Positions 18,014 to 25,838 of a DNA stretch of 64,000 bases are shown here, piece after piece (positions within the stretch are counted from its first letter, which is position 1; every line of letters starts with the position of its first letter). The DNA is from Pseudomonas parafulva NBRC 16636 = DSM 17004 (lineage in GTDB: Bacteria; Pseudomonadota; Gammaproteobacteria; Pseudomonadales; Pseudomonadaceae): the NCBI RefSeq assembly GCF_000730645.1, contig NZ_BBIU01000016.1, positions 62,001-126,000 of the forward strand, written 5' to 3'. The position numbers and the translations under genes are program-made. The notes below the pieces were generated by a model. The model worked only from the letters and a program-made list of their open reading frames with translations. It had not been told where the DNA came from and made no database searches.

Positions 18014-19508
18014 GGCAAAGACCTTCGAGCTGGAAACGCTGAAGATGCGGCTGAACGACGCCGAGTTTCAGCTGCTGGACCTGCATCAACGCATCCAGCG
18101 GGCCTTGCGTGCGCTGATTCTGGACGGGGCCCTCAGCCCAGGCTTGAAGCTGCCGTCTACACGCGTGCTGTCCAAATCCCTGGGCTGTGCCCGCGACACC
18201 GTCGAAAACGCCTACGTACAGCTGCACCGGGACGGCTTCGTGGTGCGCCGTGAAGGCGCTGGCAGCTACGTCTGCGACACCTTGGGCATGGAACTGCGCG
18301 GTGCCAACCCACGCCGCCTGAAGGCGCAGGAGGTTCGGCGCAGCGTCACCGACCACGGCGCAGGCCTCAGCCAGCGCGGGCGGATGATCCTCGACACCGG
18401 TGGCGTGCGTGACCAGCAAGTGATCAAGGCCTTTGCCACCGGCCTGCCAGAAACCCGCAGCTTTCCCACCGACGTGTGGGAGCGCTTGCAACGCCAGGTG
18501 GTCAAGGACTACCGCGCCAGCGTGCTGCTGCACGGCGACCCTCAAGGGGCCGAGCCCCTGCGCAAGGCCATTGCCACCTACCTGAACCTTGAGCGCGGCG
18601 CCAAGTGCTCGCCCGACCAGGTGCTGGTGCTCAGCAGCACCCGCCAGGCGTTGTACCTGTGCGCACAGTTGCTGGTGGACGCTGGCAAGCCGATCCTGCT
18701 GGAAAACCCCGGCTACTATGGCGCACGCAAGGCGTTCCAGATTGCCGAAACCAGGGTGCTGCCCATCGACGTGGACGAACGGGGTATCCGCACCGACCTG
18801 CTGCACGACGACCGCAGCGGTGCCAGTTGCGTGTACGTCACACCTTCGCACCAGTACCCCACCGGCGCGACGTTGCCGCTGGAGCGGCGCCTTGAGCTGA
18901 TCAACTGGGCGGCGCAGAAAGGCAAGTGGATCATCGAAGATGACTACGACAGCGAGTTCCACTACGACGGGCAACCCACAGCCTGCGTGCAGGGCCTGGA
19001 CAAGTACCAGCGCACGCTTTACATCGGCACCTTCAGCAAGACCCTCTACCCCGGCCTGCGCATGGGCTACATGGTGCTGCCCAACGAGCTGGTCAAACCC
19101 TTTGCCTACGCACGCAGCATGATGGACGGCCACACCCCGCAGACACTGCAGCTGACCTTGGCGCGCTTCATGGAGGACGGCCATTACAACGCCCATGTGC
19201 GGGCCATGCGCAAGCTGTATGCCGGGCGTCGGTCGATCATGTTCGACGCCATCGGCAAGTACCTCAGTGCAGTGGTCACAGCCGAGCTGCCGCCAGGCGG
19301 GCTGCAGATCCCCTGCCTGCTCAAGGCCGGCTGGTCCGAGGAAAAGACCATCCGCCAGGCCGCCACTGCCGGTGTTCAGCTGTCCGGCCTCAGCGGCCTG
19401 TACGTGGGCGAGCCGAAGCAGCAGGGCTGGCTGCTGGGCTATTCCTCACTGACCGCCTACGAGATCGAAGCCGCCATGTTGCGCCTGGCCAACGCCCTGA
19501 AAATCTGA
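18012..19508 (+). CDS. MocR-type (GntR/aminotransferase fusion) transcriptional regulator
   Basis: This 498-residue PLP-dependent regulator has an N-terminal GntR winged helix (residues about 20-90: QRALRALILDGALSPGLKLP, RVLSKSLGCARDTVENAYVQL) and a class I aminotransferase-like domain with the PLP lysine in TFSKTLYPGLRMGYM and Asp in WIIEDDYDSEFHY. Members such as PdxR, GabR and TauR sense PLP adducts and usually activate a divergent operon while repressing themselves. It is divergent from the serC operon and convergent with the lysine-less SHMT gene. Four shared promoter motifs around it are its probable targets. Confidence 0.9.
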   Translation: MAKTFELETLKMRLNDAEFQLLDLHQRIQRALRALILDGALSPGLKLPSTRVLSKSLGCARDTVENAYVQLHRDGFVVRREGAGSYVCDTLGMELRGANPRRLKAQEVRRSVTDHGAGLSQRGRMILDTGGVRDQQVIKAFATGLPETRSFPTDVWERLQRQVVKDYRASVLLHGDPQGAEPLRKAIATYLNLERGAKCSPDQVLVLSSTRQALYLCAQLLVDAGKPILLENPGYYGARKAFQIAETRVLPIDVDERGIRTDLLHDDRSGASCVYVTPSHQYPTGATLPLERRLELINWAAQKGKWIIEDDYDSEFHYDGQPTACVQGLDKYQRTLYIGTFSKTLYPGLRMGYMVLPNELVKPFAYARSMMDGHTPQTLQLTLARFMEDGHYNAHVRAMRKLYAGRRSIMFDAIGKYLSAVVTAELPPGGLQIPCLLKAGWSEEKTIRQAATAGVQLSGLSGLYVGEPKQQGWLLGYSSLTAYEIEAAMLRLANALKI

Positions 19509-19517
19509 CTGGCGTGC

Positions 19518-20816
19518 TCAGTAGGGCAACCTGAAGCGCCGTGTCAGGTCGCCGATGCCTTCACGAATGGCGTGTTCGGTGCGGATGTCCAGCGAGCCAC
19601 TGCGCACGCCGCCCAGCATGGCCAGGATCATGTCGCCGATTTCGCGAAACTCGTCAACGCCCATGCCGCGTGACGTGCACGCAGCGCTGCCCAGGCGAAT
19701 GCCGGAGGTAACCCTGGGCGTGCCGGCATCGCCGGGCACCACGTTGCGGTTCACGGTAATGCCGATGGCCTCCAGCGCAGCCTCGGCCACGTTGCCCGCC
19801 AGGCCCCACGGCCGCAGGTCGACCACCCCCAGGTGGGTATCCGTGCCGCCTGACACCACCAAAAGCCCGCCCTCGGCCAGGCGCCCGCACAGGGCCTGGG
19901 CATTGGCCACCACGGCATGGGCATAGGGGCCGAAGCCCGGCTGCAACGCCTCGCCCAGCGCCACCGCCTTGGCCGCCACTGTATGCATCTGGGCCGCCCC
20001 CTGCAAACCCGGGAACACCGCTGCATCGATCTTGCGCGCCAGGGCCTGATCGCTGCACAGAATCATGCCGCCACGGGGCCCGCGCAAGGTGGCGTGGGTG
20101 CTCAGGGTGGTCACATGGGCATGGGGCACAGGCGACGGGTAGGCGCCACCGGCAACCAGCCCGGCCACGTGGGCGATGTCGGCCATCAGGTACGCCCCCA
20201 CGTCGTCGGCAATGGCGCGAAACCGCGCAAAGTCCAGCGCCCGTGAATACGCCGCGGCGCCCGCGATGATCAGGCGCGGGCAGTGCTCCCGGGCAATCTG
20301 CTCCACTTCATCCATGTCGACCCTGTGGGTAACCGGGCTCACCCCGTAGCTGATGGCATTGAACCAGCGCCCGGAAACATTGAATGCGGCGCCGTGGGAC
20401 AAATGGCCGCCGGCCTTGAGGTCCAGGCCCAGTATCTTGTCTTCCGGCGCCAGCAATGCCAGGAATACAGCCTGGTTGGCCTGGCTGCCCGAATGGGGTT
20501 GCAGGTTGGCGTGGGCGCAATCGAACAACAGCCTGGCCCGCTTGATGGCCAGGGTTTCAATGGCGTCGGCATTGCCGCAACTGGCGTAGTAGCGCCGCCC
20601 GGGGTAACCCTCGGCATACTTGTTGGTGAGCACCGAACCCTGGGCCTCCAGCACCGCGCGGCTGACCACGTTCTCGGCGGCGATCAGCTCGATGGAATGC
20701 AACTGGCGCTGACGCTCGGCATCAATGGCCTGCCAGACTTCACCGTCCACCTGGGGCAGCGCAGCACCACTGACGCCGGGCAGTGCCAAGCCCTCCCGAT
20801 AAGCGAAACGCGGCAT
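19518..20816 (-). CDS. SHMT-like protein lacking the PLP lysine
   Basis: This 432-residue GlyA paralogue has an extra N-terminal segment of about 20 residues. The start at 20,816 follows an AAGGAG site five bases upstream. Nearly all SHMT landmarks remain: [53 protein letters not shown] and TSGIRLGS. However, the Schiff-base lysine is Ala242 ([12 protein letters not shown] codon at 20,091-20,093), whereas the neighbour GlyA has Lys230 in the same place. Lys (AAR) to GCC needs at least two changes, so a read error is unlikely. It may bind PLP without an internal aldimine, be regulatory, or have another chemistry. Its promoter region carries the predicted MocR motif. Confidence 0.85.
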   Translation of the reverse strand: MPRFAYREGLALPGVSGAALPQVDGEVWQAIDAERQRQLHSIELIAAENVVSRAVLEAQGSVLTNKYAEGYPGRRYYASCGNADAIETLAIKRARLLFDCAHANLQPHSGSQANQAVFLALLAPEDKILGLDLKAGGHLSHGAAFNVSGRWFNAISYGVSPVTHRVDMDEVEQIAREHCPRLIIAGAAAYSRALDFARFRAIADDVGAYLMADIAHVAGLVAGGAYPSPVPHAHVTTLSTHATLRGPRGGMILCSDQALARKIDAAVFPGLQGAAQMHTVAAKAVALGEALQPGFGPYAHAVVANAQALCGRLAEGGLLVVSGGTDTHLGVVDLRPWGLAGNVAEAALEAIGITVNRNVVPGDAGTPRVTSGIRLGSAACTSRGMGVDEFREIGDMILAMLGGVRSGSLDIRTEHAIREGIGDLTRRFRLPY

Positions 20817-20868
20817 GCTCACTCCTTGTGTAAAACGCCCAAAAACTCGCCGCCCTACCCTAGCGGCT

Positions 20869-20916
20869 TAGGGTGCCTGCGCCCCTACCAGTTCGGGCCG
20901 GTGTTGCAGACCACCG
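20869..20916 (-). promoter_or_regulatory. Predicted MocR site before the lysine-less SHMT gene
   Basis: Minus-strand CGGTGGTCTGCA (20,905-20,916) precedes TAGGGT by 42 bases. It is the weakest of the four related sites but keeps the GTGGTCTG core and the spacing. Confidence 0.5.
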
Positions 20917-20977
20917 CCGAGGGTACTGCTGCCACACGTCTAGCCAGGGGCTGGCGCGGGCGCCATGCGGCCAGCTC

Positions 20978-21038
20978 AAGTGGTCTGGTTTGGGTCGCAG
21001 TAATGGACTACCGCGCAAGACCGTTGCCTCTTTAAGCT
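20978..21038 (+). promoter_or_regulatory. Predicted MocR-activated promoter of the ferredoxin-like operon
   Basis: AAGTGGTCTGGT (20,978-20,989) lies 43 bases before TAAGCT (21,033-21,038). The twelve-base motif is identical to that before the benE-like gene. Confidence 0.65.
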
Positions 21039-21077
21039 CTGCGCCGATTTTGCCCTGCTTACCACACAGGTTTCGCC

Positions 21078-21635
21078 ATGACGCTTCGTATCGGGTTATT
21101 ACCTCAAGTCGCCGCTGCTCACTTCGTCACCCGCGAAGCCATCACTGGCAAAGGCCACTTCAGCGCAGGCCGCCCACAAGCCAACGACCTGAAGCGGCTG
21201 GGTAACCCAGACAGCGTGGTGATCTGTGGCAGCCATGGCTTTGCCCTGGGGATGCGTGAGCACCTGCAAGCCGAGCTGCCTGCCAGCCGGCTGCTGATCG
21301 AATCGTTCAGCGCACCGGTAGCACCCGTGGCGGCTACACCGGGTAGCGAGGCCAACGACACCCTGCGCCTTCACCTGAAGCACACCGGCCAGGTGCTGGA
21401 GCCGCCTGCCGGCAAAAGCTTGCTGGAGATGCTGGAGACCAGCGGCATCGAGGTGCGCAGCGTCTGCCGGGCGGGCATCTGCGGCCATTGCCGGCTGAAG
21501 GTGTCGGAAGGGGAATACACCCTGGAGCCCGATTTCTGCCTGACCGACAAGGACAAGGATGAAGGCTGGGCGCTGGCCTGCTGCACCTTCCCCACGTCCG
21601 GCACCCTCAAGGTCGACCTCAACGCCTCGGCCTAG
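21078..21635 (+). CDS. 2Fe-2S ferredoxin with remnant of a reductase NAD domain
   Basis: This 185-residue protein has a plant-type 2Fe-2S domain at the C-terminus (residues about 95-182): Cys130, Cys135 and Cys138 in SVCRAGICGHC and a distal cysteine at 168 or 169 in ALACC. Residues about 15-77 (HFVTREAITGKG, SVVICGSHGFALGMREHL, LLIESF) look like the last part of a ferredoxin-NADP-reductase NAD domain, as in oxygenase reductases of the GbcB/VanB type. The FAD domain and most of the NAD domain are missing, and no remnant was seen upstream. It could be an electron carrier derived by truncation. It leads an operon with an amidotransferase and an ABM protein. Confidence 0.8.
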   Translation: MTLRIGLLPQVAAAHFVTREAITGKGHFSAGRPQANDLKRLGNPDSVVICGSHGFALGMREHLQAELPASRLLIESFSAPVAPVAATPGSEANDTLRLHLKHTGQVLEPPAGKSLLEMLETSGIEVRSVCRAGICGHCRLKVSEGEYTLEPDFCLTDKDKDEGWALACCTFPTSGTLKVDLNASA

Positions 21636-21671
21636 ACTGCAACCGCCGCTCCCTCAACCACAGGATTTTCC

Positions 21672-22373
21672 ATGAAGACTGCAATTGCACTGCGCCACAT
21701 CCATTTCGAAGACGTTGGCACCCTGGATACGGTGCTGGCCGACGCAGGCTACGCCCTCACCTATCTGGACCCAACCGTCGATACCCTCGACGGCGAGCAG
21801 ATAGTGAAGGCCGACCTGCTGATCGTGCTCGGCGGCCCTATCGGGGCCTACGACGAACAGCTCTACCCGTTCCTGCATGACGAGCTGAGACTGGTACGCC
21901 AGCGCATCGAGTGCGGCAAGCCCATGCTCGGCATCTGCCTGGGTGCGCAGTTGATCGCCCGCGCCATGCACGCCAAGGTGTACCCCATGGGCGTCAAGGA
22001 AATCGGTTTCTCGCCGTTGACCCTGACTGCAGCCGGCCAGGATTCTCCCCTCGCCGCCCTGCAGGGCACCCCCGTGCTGCACTGGCATGGTGACCAGTTC
22101 GACGTGCCCGAAGGCGCGCAGTTGCTGGCCAGCACCCCGGTTGGCGCACACCAGGCGTTTGCCGTGGGCAATACCATTCTGGGCCTGCAGTTCCACCTGG
22201 AGGCCGATACCACCCGCATCGACCAGTGGCTGGTGGGGCACGCCAGTGAGCTGGGCCAGGCCGGCATCGACCCGGTTGCGCTGCGCGCGGCCGCGAAGGG
22301 CCTGGAAGGCCGCCTGAGCCTTGCTGCAGGCCGCGTGATGCAGGCGTGGCTGAGCAACCTGCCTACCCGCTGA
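21672..22373 (+). CDS. Class I glutamine amidotransferase (GMP-synthase-like)
   Basis: This 233-residue stand-alone triad amidotransferase has nucleophile Cys89 in PMLGICLGAQLIARAM and a His-Glu pair in LGLQFHLEAD near residue 178, so it should hydrolyse glutamine and pass ammonia, or act as a gamma-glutamyl peptidase (PuuD-like relatives exist). No synthetase partner is adjacent. It lies 36 bases after the ferredoxin-like gene and 39 bases before the ABM gene, so all three are probably one transcript under the MocR-type promoter. Confidence 0.85.
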   Translation: MKTAIALRHIHFEDVGTLDTVLADAGYALTYLDPTVDTLDGEQIVKADLLIVLGGPIGAYDEQLYPFLHDELRLVRQRIECGKPMLGICLGAQLIARAMHAKVYPMGVKEIGFSPLTLTAAGQDSPLAALQGTPVLHWHGDQFDVPEGAQLLASTPVGAHQAFAVGNTILGLQFHLEADTTRIDQWLVGHASELGQAGIDPVALRAAAKGLEGRLSLAAGRVMQAWLSNLPTR

Positions 22374-22412
22374 AACCCATTACAAAAAACCGTCAAGGAT
22401 GAGGCGCTGAAG

Positions 22413-22781
22413 ATGATCGTCGTACTGTTCGAATTGCAGGCATTGCCAGGCCAGGGTGAAACCTACGTAGACCTGGTCAACAAGCTCACCCCGTTGCTGC
22501 AGCCTATGGAAGGTTTTATTTCGGTGGAGTGCTTCCAGAGCACACTGAACCCCAAGAAGGTGATGTCGGTGACCACCTGGCGCGATGAAGAAGCCGTGGT
22601 GCAATGGCGCAACGTCACCGCCCACCTGTCGGCCCAACGCGCCGGCCGCGACAAGATCTTCGACGACTACCGCGTGCGCGTCACGTCGGTGATCCGCGAT
22701 TACGGCCTGCGCGATCGCGAGCAGGCACCCTACAACGTCGTCGTCGACGGCGAACGTGCCTCGGCCTGCCCGGTGGTTTGA
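22413..22781 (+). CDS. Antibiotic biosynthesis monooxygenase (ABM) domain protein
   Basis: This 122-residue dimeric alpha-beta barrel protein of the ABM/YgiN family begins MIVVLFELQALPGQGETYVDLV and contains EGFISVECFQS and SVTTWRDEEAVVQWRN, the usual pattern. Such proteins are cofactor-free oxygenases, haem-degrading enzymes or unknown. It ends the operon that starts with the ferredoxin fragment. Substrate cannot be read from sequence. Confidence 0.8.
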   Translation: MIVVLFELQALPGQGETYVDLVNKLTPLLQPMEGFISVECFQSTLNPKKVMSVTTWRDEEAVVQWRNVTAHLSAQRAGRDKIFDDYRVRVTSVIRDYGLRDREQAPYNVVVDGERASACPVV

Positions 22782-22925
22782 ATGGCTGGTGGGTAAGGAG
22801 CGTGCAGGTAGGACGGTCGCTTCCTTTGGCCACTCAAGCACCCCGCCAACAGGATTGAACTGTTGGCGAATGGCCACAGTCCACTTTTACAGGCCCACCT
22901 ACCAGAGGCCACAGAGGAGACTCCC

Positions 22926-23213
22926 ATGAAAGGTACCGCGCTTTCGGCCCTGTTCGCGGCCGCTACCCTGCTGGCCTCGCCAGTCTTCGCAGAAGACCTG
23001 TGCGCCATCAACCTGCAAAAGATCAATGACAGCATGGCAACCGCCGGCGCCACCTCTGAAGGCCTGGACAAGGCCGTCACCGAGCGTGTCGACGAAGCCA
23101 AGCAAGCCCAGGCTTCCGGTAATACCAAGAAATGCATCGAGATCACCAGTAAAGTGGTTGAACGCCTGAACAAAACCGACAAAGGCAGCGGCTCGAGCAG
23201 CGGCGGCGCCTGA
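22926..23213 (+). CDS. Small exported protein of unknown function
   Basis: This 95-residue protein has a clear Sec signal peptide (MKGTALSALFAAATLLASPVFA, cleavage after about residue 22) and a short helical mature part with two cysteines and a Gly/Ser-rich tail. The start at 22,926 follows GAGGAGACTCCC. Similar small periplasmic proteins occur in pseudomonads next to ssrA, but no function can be assigned. Confidence 0.8.
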   Translation: MKGTALSALFAAATLLASPVFAEDLCAINLQKINDSMATAGATSEGLDKAVTERVDEAKQAQASGNTKKCIEITSKVVERLNKTDKGSGSSSGGA

Positions 23214-23311
23214 TGCACCGTGCGGGTGACCGGTCTGGTGGTCGACGGCGCCCGCGCAATGCCGTATACTCGATTCCACGTGCCGTAAGGTACGTTAGCT
23301 AGAGCTAGTGT

Positions 23312-23703
23312 GGGGCCGATTAGGATTCGACGCCGGTAGCGAAACTCTAGGTGCATGCCGAGTTGGTAACAGAACTCGTAAATCCACTGTTGCAACTTTC
23401 TATAGTTGCCAATGACGAAAACTACGAGGGCTACGCTCTCGCTGCGTAAGCAGCTGAGCCCGCTCTCCTGGTAGCTTCGGCTCCAGCAATCATCAGGGGA
23501 TGCCTGTAAACCCGAAGTGATTGTCATACAGAACAGGATCGTCGTGTAGCACGTTGGGGGCAAAGCGACTAAAACTTACCCAACTCGTCCAAAGCACCCT
23601 GCCCGTCGGGCGGCTGCGGATTAACTCAATAGACACGGCTAAGCATGTAGTACCGACAGCGGAGTACTGGCGGACGGGGGTTCAAATCCCCCCGGCTCCA
23701 CCA
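23312..23703 (+). ncRNA. ssrA: Transfer-messenger RNA (tmRNA, SsrA)
   Basis: The gene starts GGGGCCGATTAGGATTCGAC and ends in a T-arm (GGGGTTCAAATCCCC) with acceptor CGGCTCCACCA, the encoded CCA at 23,701-23,703. The tag frame starts at the resume codon GCC (23,408) and ends with TAA (23,447-23,449), encoding ANDENYEGYALAA. Together with SmpB it rescues stalled ribosomes. It is followed by a rho-independent terminator. The 3' end of ssrA is a common integration site for islands, but no repeat of it was found in the window. Confidence 0.97.
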
Positions 23704-23717
23704 AATTCCAAAAAAAG

Positions 23718-23742
23718 AAGACGCCCTCGGGCGTCTTTTTTT
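23718..23742 (+). terminator. Rho-independent terminator of ssrA
   Basis: AAGACGCC-CTC-GGGCGTCTT followed by a run of T residues, 15 bases after the tmRNA 3' end. Confidence 0.9.
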
Positions 23743-23941
23743 GTGCCTGGCGATTGGGCTTGCCGAAGCAGAAAAATCAGATTTTGGCCCTTTCGTGTAG
23801 GCCGTTTCCCAAAGATACTCCGCCAAGCTGATCTGGGCAGCGCATTATCTCTGCGCGCTGGGCAAGGCGCTGCTGGATGATGCTGAATTGGGCATGATGC
23901 AGCGCGCTCCCGGTAATCCGTGATCGAACGCTGATAGCGTT

Positions 23942-24048
23942 GGGGCTGCGTTGCAGCCCATCGCGACCTGCGGTCGCTCCTACGGAGGCGGTTGCAGGGC
24001 TGCCACCGTAGGAGCTAGCGCAGCTCGCGATGGGGTGCGGAGCGCCCC
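23942..24048. repeat. Inverted pair of Pseudomonas REP elements (BIME)
   Basis: One REP reads GGGGCTGCGTTGCAGCCCAT and continues CGCGACC...CGCTCCTAC (23,942-23,983). A second, in opposite orientation, starts GTAGGAGC and includes CTCGCGATGGGG (24,008-24,048). This is the 35-40 base P. putida REP type with its small hairpin and the GTAGGAGC end. Confidence 0.8.
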
Positions 24049-24077
24049 CGGCGATCTATGACCAAACGCCGACGGTG

Positions 24078-25679
24078 CTATCGGTCGCTCCTGCCCATCA
24101 ACCCCGCAAATGCCTTATCAAGCACCTGCCCGGCATCCGCCAGCTTCTGCCGCCGCTGCTGCATCCACGCTTGGTCATCCTGCAAGCGCTGCCTGGCCTC
24201 AGCCAGCATACGCCGCACTTCCTCCGGCTGCGGGCCGCCGGTGCCTTTACGGCTCTGCACCATCGCGCGGGGCGACAGGCTGGCGCGGAAATCCGCTTCG
24301 CTCAGGGGCAGTGTGTTGTCCTTCCACTGGTGTTTGTCCGCCGCCTGGGTATACAGCGCCTGCGCGTCCGCGTAGGCAAAGTTCTTGGGCAGCGTGCCGT
24401 CGGCACGGGCCTTCTCGACGATCAGCGAAGCAAAGCTGTGGCCGATGCGGAACGGCACATGGTGCTTGCGCTCCAGAGTGTCGGCCAACTCCATCGAGGT
24501 GGTCCAGTCAGCATCCAGCTCCTCTTCAGCCCGGGCTGCATTGATTTTCAGCGCATCCAGCACCTGGTCCAGGCGCTTGAACATTTCGCCGCTGGAGGTG
24601 AACAGCCCCAGGTCGTCAAACGCGGCCTTGTAATCGGTCATGCCGGTGGTGACGTTGTGCGCGCGCACGGTGGTGGCATTGGCCAGCCCGACCACATCGG
24701 ACGCCGCCTCCCGGGTGCGCATCAGGAGGCCGGGGTTGCGCTTTTGCGGCATGGCACTGCTGGTGTAGGTCGAGGCCTCATCCAGCAAGATCCACGGCCG
24801 GGTCTGGTGATACTGGGTGTGGATATCGCCAATGAACGCGCCGATACGAATCGCCGAGGATGACACCAGACCAGAGGCTTCCAACGGAATGTCATAGGTG
24901 GACACCTGGCTGGCGTCCAGCGAGTTCTCCCGCACACCGTCAAAGCCCAGCAGCGCTGCCAGCCGCTCACGGTTGATCGGGTAACCGGAGTTGGCCAGCA
25001 CCGCAGTGCCCAAGGGGCTCAGGTTCAGCCGTGCGTACAACTCATGCAGGCGCTGCGCATCGCGTTCGAACGACGCCTCGTAGGCCAGCAGGTAGTGGGC
25101 GTAGCTGATCGGCATGGCTTGCACGCCATTGGTATAAGCCGGCACCAGGGTATCGATGTGCTCAGCAGCGAGCTTGAGCAAACGCTGGCGCGTGGCGTTC
25201 AGGGCATCGCCGAAGGCGAGCATGTGGGTGCGCAGTAAGGCCAGGCGGTAGGTGGCATACATGTCCTGGCGGCTGCGGCCGGAATGAATCAGCGAAGCCT
25301 CAGGGCCCACCTTGTCGGTGAGGATCTGCTCCAGTTGCAGGACGTCGCTTGGGCGCTTGCCATCGGGCTGCTCGCCTTGCTCGATGGCATAACGCACGCC
25401 ACCGGCTATGGAGGCAGCTTGCTCGGCGGTGACGATGCCGGCCTCTTTGAGCATTACCAGCGAGGCCTTGTTGATGCGGTTGAGGTAATCGAACTGGCTT
25501 TCGCCCTTGCGCCCCTTCGGGGGAGCCTTTTCTACAAAAGCCCCGATCTTGCGCGCCTGCTCGGCGCATTCGGCAGTGGTCTTGCACGGGGCGTCTGCCG
25601 TGTTGGCGGCGTAGACGGACGGGAAGGAGAGCCATGCACAGGCAATGGCGACGCTAAGCAGTGTTCTTGTTGTTTTCAT
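24078..25679 (-). CDS. Exported argininosuccinate lyase/aspartase-superfamily protein
   Basis: This 533-residue protein has a Sec signal peptide (MKTTRTLLSVAIACAWLSFPSVYA, cut near residue 24), followed by the fold of the fumarase/ASL superfamily. The signature SSAMPQKRNPG is intact in the middle, and the IHSGRSRQDMYATYRLAL segment near residue 135 matches the ASL SGRSRND region. Cytosolic ASL has about 460 residues; here a 50-60 residue N-terminal extension includes a C-x8-C pair. The location in the periplasm rules out ordinary arginine biosynthesis. Relatives of ASL cleave N-substituted aspartates or aminocarboxylates, so a scavenging lyase is possible. Neighbours do not reveal the substrate. 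Confidence 0.85.
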   Translation of the reverse strand: MKTTRTLLSVAIACAWLSFPSVYAANTADAPCKTTAECAEQARKIGAFVEKAPPKGRKGESQFDYLNRINKASLVMLKEAGIVTAEQAASIAGGVRYAIEQGEQPDGKRPSDVLQLEQILTDKVGPEASLIHSGRSRQDMYATYRLALLRTHMLAFGDALNATRQRLLKLAAEHIDTLVPAYTNGVQAMPISYAHYLLAYEASFERDAQRLHELYARLNLSPLGTAVLANSGYPINRERLAALLGFDGVRENSLDASQVSTYDIPLEASGLVSSSAIRIGAFIGDIHTQYHQTRPWILLDEASTYTSSAMPQKRNPGLLMRTREAASDVVGLANATTVRAHNVTTGMTDYKAAFDDLGLFTSSGEMFKRLDQVLDALKINAARAEEELDADWTTSMELADTLERKHHVPFRIGHSFASLIVEKARADGTLPKNFAYADAQALYTQAADKHQWKDNTLPLSEADFRASLSPRAMVQSRKGTGGPQPEEVRRMLAEARQRLQDDQAWMQQRRQKLADAGQVLDKAFAGLMGRSDR

Positions 25680-25838
25680 GAGGGCTCTGCTGAAGGTGGA
25701 GATTGCCTGATGCTAACGGCCAACTCCGGTGCTTGAAAGCAATACTGCCGGCGCAAAGGGCATCGTGGCCTATGGAGATGAACCGTCACTGTTTGCACTT
25801 CAAGGGATTAAATCCTACTGTGGCGCGACGTTTAGGAT

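Larger units (their letters stand above)
23704..24077. other. Gap with REP pair and a possible gene remnant
   Basis: This 374-base gap holds the ssrA terminator, a short open stretch and two REP elements. Plus-strand bases of about 23,815-23,923 read QRYSAKLIWAAHYLCALGKA and on to a TGA stop without a plausible start; ALGKALL resembles IclR-family regulators, but the piece is too short to assign. The rest holds nothing else recognisable. Confidence 0.4.

Noticed and set aside
22782..22925. tRNA-like sequence on the minus strand (GCTTGAGTGGCCAAAGG)
   Set aside because: It has a D-arm-like start but no anticodon stem or T-arm can be folded.
23312..23703. Short frames inside and across ssrA
   Set aside because: The region is the tmRNA gene; only the 13-codon tag frame is real.
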